Shown: piece by piece, positions 17,829-26,279 of the stretch | How positions within the stretch are numbered: position 1 is the stretch's first letter | Layout of the letters: each line of letters opens with the position of its first letter | Program-made: the position numbers and the translations under genes | The notes under the pieces: model-generated | The model's input: the letters and a program-made list of their open reading frames with translations, nothing else | What the model was told of the DNA's origin: nothing | The model's database searches: none | NCBI GenBank assembly: GCA_963819755.1 | Contig: CAWFXB010000001.1 | Location: 992,001 to 1,056,000, forward strand | DNA: 64,000 nucleotides | Origin: VRUE01 sp963819755 | GTDB taxonomy: Bacteria; Actinomycetota; Thermoleophilia; Solirubrobacterales; 70-9 | Direction: 5' to 3'

Positions 17829-18656
17829 CTACCAGTGACCGTGATCGTGCCCGTAGCCGTGGGCGCCACCGTGGCTCCACGAGGACGAATGCGACTCGCT
17901 TCCGGATTCTTCGGGGGCATCGGCTTCTGGCTGAGGGGCTTCGTTCGGGGCGGGCGCCGCTTCAGGGCTTTCGTTCGATTCGGACGTGTCCGAATCGTCC
18001 CCGCCGTGCGAGTGGCCATGACCGTGACTTGTGTGGCCATGACCGTGCTCGTCGCTTTCGTCGGTGGCCGGCGGAGCCTGCGAGGTCACCGGGGCTTCCG
18101 GCTTGCTCTGAGCCACCGGACCCGGTGACGAGGAGACCGAACTGGAGACCGGCACCGCCGCAGCCGCGGGTACGGGAGCAGGTTGTTCGACGACCGGCGC
18201 CGGGGTCGGCTCGCTGGGCGCGCTGCCGCCGGCCGGGCTCGCCGGAGTCGGATGGGAGGCGACGAGGCCTGCGGCCTGAGGGGCCTGCGATCCGCCCAAC
18301 GCGGCGGCCCCGCCTCGGCGTGGCCTGGGCTGGCCCGAAGAGATCCCTGGGCTCGTTTGGCTGGTTGCGCCAGGGGTTGCCGAGCCGCCACCCAAAGCCC
18401 TCGCTCTCGCCACGACCGCGGCCTTACCGACCGCCTGATGCCCGCTTCCGAAACCGGGAATCGGGGCTCCGGCAATCAGTGGCCAGCCCTGGTTGAGCGC
18501 CAGAGCGACCATCGCCAAGCCGATCGCGGCGGTTGCGCCGAGTAGCGCCAGCGATGTGCTGCGGGTCCGCTCGAGCAGCCCGTCGCCGAGAACGCTCGTT
18601 TTGACGGCAGATCGCAGCAACCGCTGTCGATGTTTGGAGAGCACCGATACGTCCAT
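17829..18656 (-). CDS. Single-pass membrane protein with Pro/Ala-rich region and His-rich tail
   Basis: 275 aa from ATG 18656: a basic cytoplasmic N-terminus, one membrane helix (about residues 31-53), a long low-complexity Ala/Pro/Ser region, an acidic stretch, and two His clusters near the C-terminus (one HGHGHTSHGHGHSHGG, one at the very end HGYGHDHGHW). The His clusters suggest binding of zinc, nickel or another metal outside the membrane. The frame is open to ATG 18776, overlapping comEC by 17 nt. That extra part uses codons unlike the rest and covers an AT-rich block, so the shorter start is preferred. The protein lies between comEC and holA; its role is unknown. Confidence 0.65.
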   Translation of the reverse strand: MDVSVLSKHRQRLLRSAVKTSVLGDGLLERTRSTSLALLGATAAIGLAMVALALNQGWPLIAGAPIPGFGSGHQAVGKAAVVARARALGGGSATPGATSQTSPGISSGQPRPRRGGAAALGGSQAPQAAGLVASHPTPASPAGGSAPSEPTPAPVVEQPAPVPAAAAVPVSSSVSSSPGPVAQSKPEAPVTSQAPPATDESDEHGHGHTSHGHGHSHGGDDSDTSESNESPEAAPAPNEAPQPEADAPEESGSESHSSSWSHGGAHGYGHDHGHW

Positions 18657-18759
18657 CGACGGCCTCGCACCAATCGACAAGGCGACGACGACATAACCCC
18701 AATATCGATTCGTTGATTCGTCCAGGCCCGGCGAAGGAGAGTTCGCCGCAGGCGAGGGC

Positions 18760-20631
18760 TCAGCCGCCGTCGCCATTCACGCGAACCGAGTCGCCAACCA
18801 CTTCGAGCACGACGGTTCCGTCGCGATCGGTGCGCAGAGTGGGAATGCCGTGCGAAGCAAGCGTCGCGAGAGTGGCCGCGGTCGGGTGGCCGAACGGGTT
18901 GTCGGCACCGACCGAGATCACCGCCAGGCGGGGTCGGGTGCGGTCGAGTAGATCGCCAAGCCCGGCATCGTCGCTGCCATGGTGGGCGACCTTGAGCACG
19001 TCTATGGGGCCTGGATCGATCGGCGTCGTTTCCGCCTCCGCGTCGGCGGTCAGCAACATCGAGAAGCGGCGCCAGCGGGCAAGCATCACCAAGGCCAGCT
19101 GGTTGGGGTCTTCGCCGGCGTGCGAGCCGGCGAGCAGCTCGGCCGGCGGCCAGAGCACGTCGAGCCGCAACCCGCCCGATCGCAGCTCGCTCCCCCGGGC
19201 GAGGCGGCGGCCCGGAACCCCCGCAGCGGCGACCTCGGCCAGTGTCTGTTCTCGCAAGACCGCGTAGAGGAGGCGCCCGACCGGGAAGGCGCCGAGCAGA
19301 TCTCGGACCCCACCTGCATGGTCCGACTGATCGTGGGTGACGATCGCGGCGCCGAGCCGGGTGACCCCGGCGCTGCGCAGCTTCGCCGCGAGCCCGTCCC
19401 CAGGCGGGCCACCGTCGACCAGCACGGCCGCCGCACCCCGCGGCTGCAGCAGGATCGCGTCGCCCTGCCCGACGTCGAGGACGGAGATCCGCAAGCCCGT
19501 CGGCGGACCGGGAGTCGCACCTCCCTCCGGCGCAAAGAAACCCCAGGCCAACCCAAGCGACAGCAGGCCGAACGCCAGGACCGGGCCAGCCACGCGCAAC
19601 CTCCGCCGACGGGACGATTTCGGTCGATATAGGGCCGTTTTCGGCCCATCGGCAGCTTGGCGACGGTTGCTGATGCGCATGGCAAAGGCAGATGCCGCCG
19701 CGATCGATGTGTACGACGCGACCATGCCCCCCACCCCCAGCCGCACGTGCAGGTAGGCCCAACTCGGACGGCCGCACCAGGCGGCCACCTGGGCGATGTA
19801 GGCGAGCAGGAGGGAGTTGGCGGCGTTGAGCCCTCCGACCGGCAGGCCGGGCACCTGGCCGGCGGCCGCGACCAACATCCCCAGCCACATCGCCGGCGCC
19901 ACCGCGGGCAGCGCCAACAGGTTGGCGACGAGCGTCATCGTCGAGATCGCTTCGAAATGGAAGGCGATCAACGGCGCCGTGGCGAGCGTCGCGGCAATCG
20001 TCATCGCCGCTCCCTCGGCCAGGGCGCGGCGCCAGCCGCGGCTGCCGATCCGTGCCGCGATCCCCGCTCGCAGCGGCGCGGCAAGCAGGAGGATGCCGAG
20101 CACCGCCGCGAAACTGAGCTGCCAGCCGACATCGGTCGCGATCCCAGGCTCGAGGACGAGCAGTACCACCGCCGCGAACACCAGCGCGTAGAAGCGCGAG
20201 GCGCGGCGGCCGGCCAGGGTCGCCAGCACGCTCAGCGCGCCCATGATCCCGGCTCGCTGAATCGACGGGCCGGCGCTGGCCAGCGGCACGTAGACGGCGA
20301 TCAGGCCAAGCACCCAAAGCAGACGGGTGCGGAGCGGCAACCCGAGCGCCGCCAGGACCGGCATCGCCAGCAGGACGAGCAGCGCCACGTTCTGACCCGA
20401 TACGGCAAGCAGGTGGCTCAGACCGGCCCTGCGGAAGTCTTCCGTCGTCCCTGCGTCGATCTGCTCGTCCTCGCCGAGCACGAAGCCACGCGCCAGCGCC
20501 GCCTCCCGCGCCGGCATCCCCCGGCCGAGCGCCGCCTCGGCGCGAGCGCGAATCTCGCCGCTGTGGGAAAGCGCCAGCATGGCCGCCGCCGCAACCAGCA
20601 AAAGCGGCACTGGCAGGCTCCAGGCGCGCAT
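18760..20631 (-). CDS. comEC: ComEC/Rec2-family DNA uptake channel protein
   Basis: Membrane channel for single-stranded DNA import in natural transformation. The 623-aa protein has the Competence membrane domain (about 60-320, with AGLSHLLAVSGQNVALL and GPSIQRAGIMGALSVLA) and a C-terminal metallo-beta-lactamase-fold domain (about 365-615, with VLDVGQGDAILLQP, THDQSDHAGG and AHHGSDD). An N-terminal OB-like region is reduced. Residues about 326-344 are encoded by a palindromic repeat in the linker between the two domains. comEA lies 4 nt upstream, so they form one operon. No pilus genes are present in the window. Confidence 0.93.
   Translation of the reverse strand: MRAWSLPVPLLLVAAAAMLALSHSGEIRARAEAALGRGMPAREAALARGFVLGEDEQIDAGTTEDFRRAGLSHLLAVSGQNVALLVLLAMPVLAALGLPLRTRLLWVLGLIAVYVPLASAGPSIQRAGIMGALSVLATLAGRRASRFYALVFAAVVLLVLEPGIATDVGWQLSFAAVLGILLLAAPLRAGIAARIGSRGWRRALAEGAAMTIAATLATAPLIAFHFEAISTMTLVANLLALPAVAPAMWLGMLVAAAGQVPGLPVGGLNAANSLLLAYIAQVAAWCGRPSWAYLHVRLGVGGMVASYTSIAAASAFAMRISNRRQAADGPKTALYRPKSSRRRRLRVAGPVLAFGLLSLGLAWGFFAPEGGATPGPPTGLRISVLDVGQGDAILLQPRGAAAVLVDGGPPGDGLAAKLRSAGVTRLGAAIVTHDQSDHAGGVRDLLGAFPVGRLLYAVLREQTLAEVAAAGVPGRRLARGSELRSGGLRLDVLWPPAELLAGSHAGEDPNQLALVMLARWRRFSMLLTADAEAETTPIDPGPIDVLKVAHHGSDDAGLGDLLDRTRPRLAVISVGADNPFGHPTAATLATLASHGIPTLRTDRDGTVVLEVVGDSVRVNGDGG
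19602..19656. repeat. Palindromic element PE2, copy in comEC
   Basis: 55-nt imperfect palindrome with arms based on CCGCCGACGGG and TTCGGCCCATCGG. It matches in length, arms and coding frame a perfect palindrome in folC (42852-42906). In comEC it encodes ADGP, eight residues, then S-S-R-R-R-R, between the membrane domain and the lactamase-fold domain. Confidence 0.65.
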
Positions 20632-20635
20632 GGCG

Positions 20636-21226
20636 CTAGGGCTGCAGCCGGGACCGCAGCGACTCCATCGTCGCCGGACCGATCCCGCTCACCCGGTCGA
20701 GTTGGTCGACCGATGCGAGACCGCCGTGCTGGTCGCGGTATTCGACGATCTTGGCGGCGGTCACCGGGCCGATGCCGTCGATCGTGTCGAGCTGCTCGGC
20801 GCTGGCGCTGCCGAGGCTGATCGGGCCGTCCTCCGCCGCGACGCCCGCTGTCGCGATCGATCCACCAGGCCCCCGCTTGGGCACCATCACCTGCTGCCCG
20901 TCGGCAAGGCGCGCGGCACGGTTGATCCCTTCGAGCAGGGCGCCCCCGGCCGCGCCGCCAGCACGTTCGATCGCATCGACAACACGCGCACCGGCAGGTA
21001 GCCGGTAGACCCCGGGCCGCTGAACGGCCCCGGCAACGTCGACCACGATGTCGGAGCCGCCGCCGCTTTTCAGGCTGAAGCCGCCGGAGTCGCTCGGGCT
21101 CGAGGCGACAGCGGCAGATGCCGCCGCGCCATCGCCCTCAGCGCGGATCGCCCGCGCCCCGACCAGCAGGAGAGCGATGGCGACGGCGCCGTAGACGAGG
21201 ACCTGAGACCGCGAAAGCTCTGGCAT
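20636..21226 (-). CDS. comEA: ComEA-type DNA receptor
   Basis: Membrane-anchored DNA-binding protein that passes DNA to ComEC. The 196-aa protein has one N-terminal membrane helix (about 9-27), an SLBB domain (about 58-120; DIVVDVAGAVQRPGVYRLP) and a C-terminal pair of helix-hairpin-helix motifs (about 140-196; LDTIDGIGPVTAAKIVEYR and SGIGPATMESLR). This is the standard SLBB-HhH layout. It is followed 4 nt later by comEC. Confidence 0.94.
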   Translation of the reverse strand: MPELSRSQVLVYGAVAIALLLVGARAIRAEGDGAAASAAVASSPSDSGGFSLKSGGGSDIVVDVAGAVQRPGVYRLPAGARVVDAIERAGGAAGGALLEGINRAARLADGQQVMVPKRGPGGSIATAGVAAEDGPISLGSASAEQLDTIDGIGPVTAAKIVEYRDQHGGLASVDQLDRVSGIGPATMESLRSRLQP

Positions 21227-21283
21227 GGACCGCAGCGTCGCCGGTCCGAGCGCGCGGGTGGCGCGCTAAATCGAAAAAATCAG

Positions 21284-21682
21284 CTACAAGTTCTCGTCGT
21301 CGTCGTAACCGGCCACCTCGGCCAGCTGATCGCTGTAGAGCTCGGCCGCGGCAACCGGAGGCGACTGCACCGAGACACAGGCCAGCGCCTCCTCGCCATT
21401 GTTGGCGATCGAGTGATCGGTGGCGGGCGGGACGAGGATCAGGTCGCCCTCCCCCACCCCCTGCGTGTCGCCGGCGACGGACATCGTTCCGGCCCCCCGC
21501 ACGACCACGTAGACCTGCTCGGCGCCCTCATCGGAGCGCAGGGTCTGCTCGGCGCCAGCGGGAATCTCCAGCCAGGTCACCGACATGTTGCGGGCCCCCA
21601 GCTGCCCCGCGTCCATCAACGCGTGGTAGCGAAGCCGGTGCCACTCCTCGGCGGGAGCTTCTGACAGGCGCCTGACGAGCAT
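21284..21682 (-). CDS. Small cupin-domain protein
   Basis: A 132-aa single cupin barrel. The first motif is degenerate (EGAEQVYVVVRGAG) and the second shows VPPATDHSIANNG, with one clear His, so metal binding is uncertain. The N-terminus (LVRRLSEAPAEEWHRLRYHALMDAG) is outside the barrel. The substrate cannot be told from sequence. It lies alone between leuS and comEA on the same strand. A weak GC-rich 7-bp hairpin with no usable T-run follows the stop. Confidence 0.8.
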   Translation of the reverse strand: MLVRRLSEAPAEEWHRLRYHALMDAGQLGARNMSVTWLEIPAGAEQTLRSDEGAEQVYVVVRGAGTMSVAGDTQGVGEGDLILVPPATDHSIANNGEEALACVSVQSPPVAAAELYSDQLAEVAGYDDDENL

Positions 21683-21724
21683 CGGCGGCTTTGTACCAGA
21701 AAGGAGGCCTTGAACCGTGAGAAC

Positions 21725-24214
21725 TCAGCGAACTACGAGGTTTACGAGCTTGCCGGGGACGACTATCTCCTTGACCACGTCCTTGCCGTCGAGGTAGCGC
21801 TGCACCTTCTCACTCTCCCGTGCCAAGGCGAGCAGCTCCCCCTCGGGCGCGTCAGCGGCGGCCTCGATCCGGTCGCGCAGCTTGCCGTTGACCTGGACCA
21901 CGAGGGTGACCGTGTCGCTGCTCAACAGGTCGGGGTCGGCGAGCGGCCATGGGGTCTCCCAGAGACGCCCTCCCTCCAGCCGCTCCCAGACGTCGGCACC
22001 GAGATGTGGGGCAAAGGGGAAGATCAGCGAGGCCGCCGTCGTCGTAGCGAAGCGCACCGCGGCGTCGCCGTCGGGCTCGCCGTAGAGGCCGTCCTTGAGC
22101 CGGTAGGCCTCGTTGACCAGCTCCATCACCGCGGCGATCGCGGTGTTGAACTGGAAGCCGCGTTCGAAGTCGCGGCCCACCTTGTCGATTGCCCAGTGGG
22201 CCTTGGCAAGCAGCTCGCGCGCCTCCCCTTTCACGGCGCCGCCGGGCTCTGCCGCCTCGGTCCGCTCCGCGACCTCGCCGCAGAGGCGCCAGAGGCGCGA
22301 GAGGAAGCGGTTGACGCCCTCGACCCCCTCGTCGGACCAGTCGCCGCCGCGCTCTGGCGGGCCCATGAAGCAGACATAGGTCCGGGCGGTGTCGGCGCCG
22401 TAGCGCTCGACGTACTCGGCCGGGCTGACCGTGTTGCCCTTCGACTTCGACATCTTGGCGCCGTCGCGGGTGATCATTCCCTGGGTGAAGAGGTTGGCGA
22501 ACGGCTCCTGCACCGAGAGGTAGCCGAGATCGGCGAGCGCCTTGGTGAAGAAGCGCGCGTACATCAGGTGCAGGATCGCGTGCTCGACGCCGCCGATGTA
22601 CTGGTCGACGGGCAGCCAGTGGCCGGCCGCCTCCCGGTCCCAGGCGGCTTCGGCATTGCCCGGATCGAGGTAGCGGATGAAGTACCAGGAGGAGTCGACG
22701 AAGGTGTCCATCGTGTCGGTCTCGCGCCTGGCGGGGGCACCGCAGCGCGGGCACTCGGTCGCGACCCAGTCCTCGGCGGCGGCAAGCGGGCTACGGCTCT
22801 GCGGCGCGTAGTCGTCGACCTCGGGCAGCTCGACCGGCAACTGATCGTCGGGCACGGGGACGATGCCGCACCCCTCGCAGTAGACGACCGGGATCGGGGC
22901 GCCCCAGTAGCGCTGGCGCGAGACGAGCCAGTCGCGCAGGCGGTAATTGACTGCCGATTCGCCCCGACCGTCCTCATTCAGCCAGGCGACGATCTCCTCG
23001 TAGGCCTCGCGGTTGTGCTTGCCGTCGAAGCGACCGGATGCGGTCATCGGCCCGTCGCCGGGATACGGCAGGCCCTCGTCGTCGCGGGCGACCTCCGGGT
23101 CGGAGCCTTCGATCACCCGCTCGACCGGCAGGTCGAAGGCCTTGGCGAACTCGTAGTCGCGGCTGTCGTGGCCGGGCACCGCCATGATCGCGCCGGTGCC
23201 GTACTCCATCAACACGTAGTCGGCGACGAACATCGGGATCCGCTCGCCGTTGACCGGGTTGACGACGCTGCGGCCGAGCGGCACGCCCGTCTTGGCGCGG
23301 CCCTCGTCGCCGCGATCCTCGACCGACTCGCGGGCGACCTGGTTGACGTACTCACGCACCGCCCCCTCGGCCGGCGTGCCGGCGATCAGGCGCTCGAGCT
23401 CGGGGTGCTCGGGGGCGAGGACGAAGAAGGTCGCGCCGAACAGCGTGTCGGGGCGGGTGGTGAAGACCGGGAAGTCGAGGCCGAGCTCCTCGCAGCGGAA
23501 GGTCACCTCGGCTCCCTCCGAGCGGCCGATCCAGTTGCGCTGCATGGTGACCACGTGCTCTGGCCAGGACCCGAGCAGGTCGAAGTCGGCGAGCAGCCGC
23601 TCGGCGTACTCGGTGATCTTGAAGAACCACTGTTCGAGGCGGCGCTGTACGACCGGCGTGCCGCAACGCTCGCAGCGGCCGTCGACGACCTGCTCGTTGG
23701 CGAGCACGGTGGCATCCTTGGGGCACCACTGGACCGGTGCCTCGGCGCGGTAGGCGAGGCCGCGCTCGAGCAGGCGCAGGAAGATCCACTGGGTCCAGCG
23801 GTAGTACTCGGGCGTGTGGGTGCCGAGCTCACGCGACCAGTCGATCGATATCCCCCACTCGCGGAACTGGCGGTGGAAGGACTCGATCGAGCGCTCGGTC
23901 GCCTCGCGCGGCGGCTCGCCGGTCTTGATCGCGTTGTTCTCCGCCGGCAGGCCGAAGGCGTCATAGCCCATCGGGTGGATCACCTCGAAGCCGTGACGGC
24001 GGCGGAAGTGGGCGATCGCGTCGCCGACCGCGTAGCACTTGAGGTGGCCGACGTGGGGCTCGCCCGAGGGATAGGGCAGCATCTCCAGCACGTAGGACTT
24101 CGGCTTGGCCTCGTCGAAGCCGGGCTGCCCCGGGTTCGGGACCTCCCAGGTCTTCTCCTCGGCCCAGACCTGCTGCCACTTCGCCTCGATCGCCTTGGGG
24201 TCGTAACCGGCCAT
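21725..24214 (-). CDS. leuS: Leucyl-tRNA synthetase
   Basis: Class Ia aminoacyl-tRNA synthetase charging tRNA-Leu. The PHVGHLK version of the HIGH motif lies near residues 53-59, and KMSKSKGN is in the second half. The CP1 editing domain, including the GTGAIMAVPGHDSRD segment, and the C-terminal anticodon-binding region are complete (829 aa). ATG 24214 is followed by AGYDPKAIEAKWQQVW, the usual start. No T-box-like leader is visible in the short 19-nt gap upstream. Confidence 0.97.
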   Translation of the reverse strand: MAGYDPKAIEAKWQQVWAEEKTWEVPNPGQPGFDEAKPKSYVLEMLPYPSGEPHVGHLKCYAVGDAIAHFRRRHGFEVIHPMGYDAFGLPAENNAIKTGEPPREATERSIESFHRQFREWGISIDWSRELGTHTPEYYRWTQWIFLRLLERGLAYRAEAPVQWCPKDATVLANEQVVDGRCERCGTPVVQRRLEQWFFKITEYAERLLADFDLLGSWPEHVVTMQRNWIGRSEGAEVTFRCEELGLDFPVFTTRPDTLFGATFFVLAPEHPELERLIAGTPAEGAVREYVNQVARESVEDRGDEGRAKTGVPLGRSVVNPVNGERIPMFVADYVLMEYGTGAIMAVPGHDSRDYEFAKAFDLPVERVIEGSDPEVARDDEGLPYPGDGPMTASGRFDGKHNREAYEEIVAWLNEDGRGESAVNYRLRDWLVSRQRYWGAPIPVVYCEGCGIVPVPDDQLPVELPEVDDYAPQSRSPLAAAEDWVATECPRCGAPARRETDTMDTFVDSSWYFIRYLDPGNAEAAWDREAAGHWLPVDQYIGGVEHAILHLMYARFFTKALADLGYLSVQEPFANLFTQGMITRDGAKMSKSKGNTVSPAEYVERYGADTARTYVCFMGPPERGGDWSDEGVEGVNRFLSRLWRLCGEVAERTEAAEPGGAVKGEARELLAKAHWAIDKVGRDFERGFQFNTAIAAVMELVNEAYRLKDGLYGEPDGDAAVRFATTTAASLIFPFAPHLGADVWERLEGGRLWETPWPLADPDLLSSDTVTLVVQVNGKLRDRIEAAADAPEGELLALARESEKVQRYLDGKDVVKEIVVPGKLVNLVVR

Positions 24215-24233
24215 TGACCGGCGATCTTATGAG

Positions 24234-24962
24234 TCAGACGACGGGCGAGACCGCCTCGAGGATGTGAGGCCACACGTAGACCTCGATCGTCGCCGCCACG
24301 ACGAGGGTCGGGATCGCGATCGCGACGGTGAGGAAGGTGGCAGCGAGGAGCTGGTTCCACTCGCCGCGGCGGCTGGCGATCAGCCAGGCGGCCAGGGGGA
24401 GGAAGAGGGCGGTCAGCTCGGGAATCGCGTGCGGCAGCACGGTAAGGATCAGGACGGCACGGGAGATGTCGAGCTGGGAGGAGACCGTCGCACCCTGAAA
24501 GCCGAGGTAGAGGGACTGGGTGAGGAGCGAGAAGAGGGTGACGGCGGCGACGAAGAGGATCGCGAACTGGCCCGCCTTGACGTGGACCCAGCGCGAGAGG
24601 CCGCTGCGCTGAGCGGCGGCGATCGGCATCGAGGCGCCGGCGATGAAGCCGGCGACGCAGGCGGTCGCATGCAGGGCGAGGACGAGCGAGTTGCGCCAGA
24701 GGATCGGCAGCAGGTCGCCCGGATCCTGCGGTTCGGTCAATCCCGGCAGGTGAATCGGGGTGATGTCGGGCGTGAGCAGACCCGAGACCACCCAGACCGC
24801 GCCCAGCAGCGACAGCGCGATCGCCAGGCTGAGCGCCAGCCAGCTGCGCAGAACAGCCCACGGGCGCCCGTTCCAGGCCTCGAGGGTGTCCCGCGTGTCC
24901 TGCATGCCGTGGGAGAAGACGTGCTCGTTGGCGCCGTTCATCGCCTGATCATCGGCAGCCAA
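24234..24962 (-). CDS. SpoIIM-like (stage II sporulation protein M family) membrane protein
   Basis: A 242-aa polytopic protein with about five membrane helices. LPHAIPELTALFLPLAAWLIA matches the central PHG-x-x-E-L core of SpoIIM/DUF95 proteins. In spore formers SpoIIM works in engulfment; in other Actinomycetota the family has no proven role, and sporulation is not implied here. The start is ATG 24962 or ATG 24941 (MNGANEHVFSH). It is 19 nt upstream of leuS and divergent from the MerR region. Confidence 0.78.
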   Translation of the reverse strand: MAADDQAMNGANEHVFSHGMQDTRDTLEAWNGRPWAVLRSWLALSLAIALSLLGAVWVVSGLLTPDITPIHLPGLTEPQDPGDLLPILWRNSLVLALHATACVAGFIAGASMPIAAAQRSGLSRWVHVKAGQFAILFVAAVTLFSLLTQSLYLGFQGATVSSQLDISRAVLILTVLPHAIPELTALFLPLAAWLIASRRGEWNQLLAATFLTVAIAIPTLVVAATIEVYVWPHILEAVSPVV

Positions 24963-24972
24963 GGGGCGACGA

Positions 24973-25104
24973 TTGAGCGAAGTAGGCTGCGCCGGTGATC
25001 GTCCTGCTCCTGAGCGCCCCGGCGTCTACGGGCTCGACTTCCATCTGCCGATCCTGCTCTTCTACGTGCGGAGGTTCCTGACCCGCACGCACTCGACGAG
25101 CTAA
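24973..25104 (+). CDS. Doubtful 43-codon reading frame
   Basis: A TTG-started frame ends just inside the MerR gene's 3' end. The predicted peptide contains LPILLFYVRRFLTR, a hydrophobic-basic stretch that could be a remnant of an older gene. There is no convincing ribosome binding site. Apart from this, the 24963-25100 gap holds nothing I can identify. Confidence 0.15.
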   Translation: MSEVGCAGDRPAPERPGVYGLDFHLPILLFYVRRFLTRTHSTS

Positions 25105-25502
25105 GCAGGCGCGGATCCCTCGACAAAGAGCGCGCAGCTCTCCAGGGAGCCGCACCCACATGTGCTCGCAGCGGTGAGCCAATCGCGCATCGCCTGCGCT
25201 CGCTCGATCAAGGCATCGACCTCGGGCAGCTTGCGGGCGGCCAGCGCCTGTAGCTGCACGTGGGCGGGCACGCCCTGGTCGATGGAGTCGAGCAGAACGC
25301 CGACCTCGTCGAGGGAGAACCCGGCCTGCTTGGCCACACCGATGACCCCAAGCCGCTGAACGGTGTCGGCGGTAAAGCGCCGTTGCCCGCTCACACGCTC
25401 GGCCTCCGGCAAAAGGCCGCTGCGCTCGTAGAAGCGAATCGCCGAGACGCTGACCTTGGCCTTCTCGGCAACTTCCCCGATGCTGAGCCCTGCGTCCGTC
25501 AT
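25101..25502 (-). CDS. MerR-family metal-type transcriptional regulator
   Basis: 133 aa. The N-terminal winged helix (LSIGEVAEKAKVSVSAIRFY, RRF wing) and the dimerisation coiled coil are typical. The C-terminal loop has C115, C117 and C123 in TCGCGSLESC, a C-x-C-x5-C pattern that overlaps the last three cysteines of the SoxR cluster motif, while the first SoxR cysteine is Ala. Thiolate coordination of a soft metal is therefore more likely than a SoxR [2Fe-2S] cluster. It is transcribed away from the Cys-protein/YnfA pair. The shared gap holds a perfect MerR-type operator, so it should repress and activate that operon and probably itself. Confidence 0.88.
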   Translation of the reverse strand: MTDAGLSIGEVAEKAKVSVSAIRFYERSGLLPEAERVSGQRRFTADTVQRLGVIGVAKQAGFSLDEVGVLLDSIDQGVPAHVQLQALAARKLPEVDALIERAQAMRDWLTAASTCGCGSLESCALFVEGSAPA

Positions 25503-25515
25503 TTCAATTTCTCCC

Positions 25516-25546
25516 TTGACCTGAACCTGGGTTCAGGTCCAACACT
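25516..25546 (+). promoter_or_regulatory. MerR-type promoter with 19-bp spacer and perfect dyad
   Basis: The -35 TTGACC (25516-25521) and the -10 AACACT (25541-25546) are 19 nt apart, the overlong spacing that MerR regulators correct by twisting DNA. A perfect 9-bp dyad, ACCTGAACC-TG-GGTTCAGGT (25519-25538), sits in the spacer. It drives the plus-strand genes and lies 14 nt from the regulator's start codon. Confidence 0.85.
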
Positions 25547-25584
25547 AGCGGGAGCAAGTACCCCACCCTCAAGGAGCTCGAACA

Positions 25585-25925
25585 ATGACCCACCCAAAGC
25601 AATCGCCTGCTCGCTTGGGGCGAACGGCCTGCAACGGCGCCTCGAGGAGATCGCCGAGGTGGGCGCCGCTGGCCTGATCGCCCGTGACACCGAGAACGGC
25701 AAACACAAGCTGCGCTTCCGCTCCGACCCAAAGACGCGCCGCCGCCTGGAGGAGATCGTCGCCGCCGAGGCCCAGTGCTGCTCATTCCTCGACCTCGAGC
25801 TGACCGAGCGCGGAGACGAGTTGGTCCTGACCCTAACCGCACCCGACGGCGGCCAAGCCGTAGCCGATGAGCTTGCGGCGGCCTTCGCGGGCGGGTCCAG
25901 TTGGACTGCGACGATCCGGCCGTGA
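25585..25925 (+). CDS. Small Cys-pair protein, needs a -1 frameshift near its start
   Basis: ATG 25585 has a good AGGAG site 8 nt upstream. Its own frame stops at 25675-25677 after 30 codons, while the coding frame (about 108 residues to TGA 25925) lies one base back. Switching at C-CCA-AAG (25593-25599), an exact X-XXY-YYZ heptamer, joins ATG to that frame and gives 113 aa: MTHPK, ACSLGANGLQRRLEEI, then QCCSFLDLEL and a C-terminal alpha/beta part. Loss of one A from a run of four would give the same picture, so it could be a programmed shift, a disabled gene or a sequence error. The cysteines (one early, one pair) and the MerR-type promoter point to metal handling. Its stop overlaps the YnfA-like GTG start. 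Confidence 0.7.
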
Positions 25926-26248
25926 CCGTAAAGTCGATCGCCCTTTTCATCGCCGCGGCGATCGCCGAGATCGGCGGGGCCTACTTGGTCTGGATCGGCC
26001 TGCGTCAGGAAAAGGGGGCGCTGTTCGTAGCCCTCGGCGTGATCGCCCTCGGCCTCTACGGCGTCGTCGCCACGGCACAGCCGAGCAATGAGTTCGGTCG
26101 GGTCCTCGCCGCCTATGGCGGCGTCTTCATAGTCGGCTCGCTGGCCTGGGGCACGGCCTTCGACGCCTTCAAGCCCGACCGCTACGACCTGATCGGCGCG
26201 GCAATCTGCCTCATCGGCGTCGGCACGATCATGTACGCGCCTCGGTAG
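25922..26248 (+). CDS. YnfA/UPF0060-family small membrane transporter-like protein
   Basis: 108 aa from GTG 25922, which overlaps the preceding TGA (GTGA), so translation is coupled. It has four membrane helices with family motifs AAIAEIGGAYLVWIGLR, GLYGVVATAQP, FGRVLAAYGGVFI and the closing PDRYDLIGAAICLIGV. YnfA proteins belong to the small-multidrug-resistance superfamily; some have been linked to drug efflux, but substrates are unclear. Its place behind a MerR-controlled Cys-protein suggests metal or toxic-ion export. The length is normal for the family. Confidence 0.92.
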   Translation: MTVKSIALFIAAAIAEIGGAYLVWIGLRQEKGALFVALGVIALGLYGVVATAQPSNEFGRVLAAYGGVFIVGSLAWGTAFDAFKPDRYDLIGAAICLIGVGTIMYAPR

Positions 26249-26279
26249 CGCCCGGCTCTACCCTGATCGTTGCGTGGGA

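Noticed and set aside
21227..21283. Intrinsic terminator after the cupin gene
   Set aside because: A 7-bp GC hairpin exists, but the T-run on the coding strand precedes it instead of following it, so it is too weak to annotate.
21710..24217. Long plus-strand open frame opposite leuS
   Set aside because: The minus strand encodes a complete leucyl-tRNA synthetase with HIGH and KMSKS motifs; the plus frame has no homology and a biased His/Asp/Leu/Val composition.
24215..24233. T-box leader for leuS
   Set aside because: The gap upstream of leuS is only 19 nt and no T-box consensus was seen.
25101..25502. Calling the MerR protein SoxR
   Set aside because: The first cysteine of the SoxR cluster motif is Ala, and the target operon (Cys-protein plus YnfA) fits metal response better.
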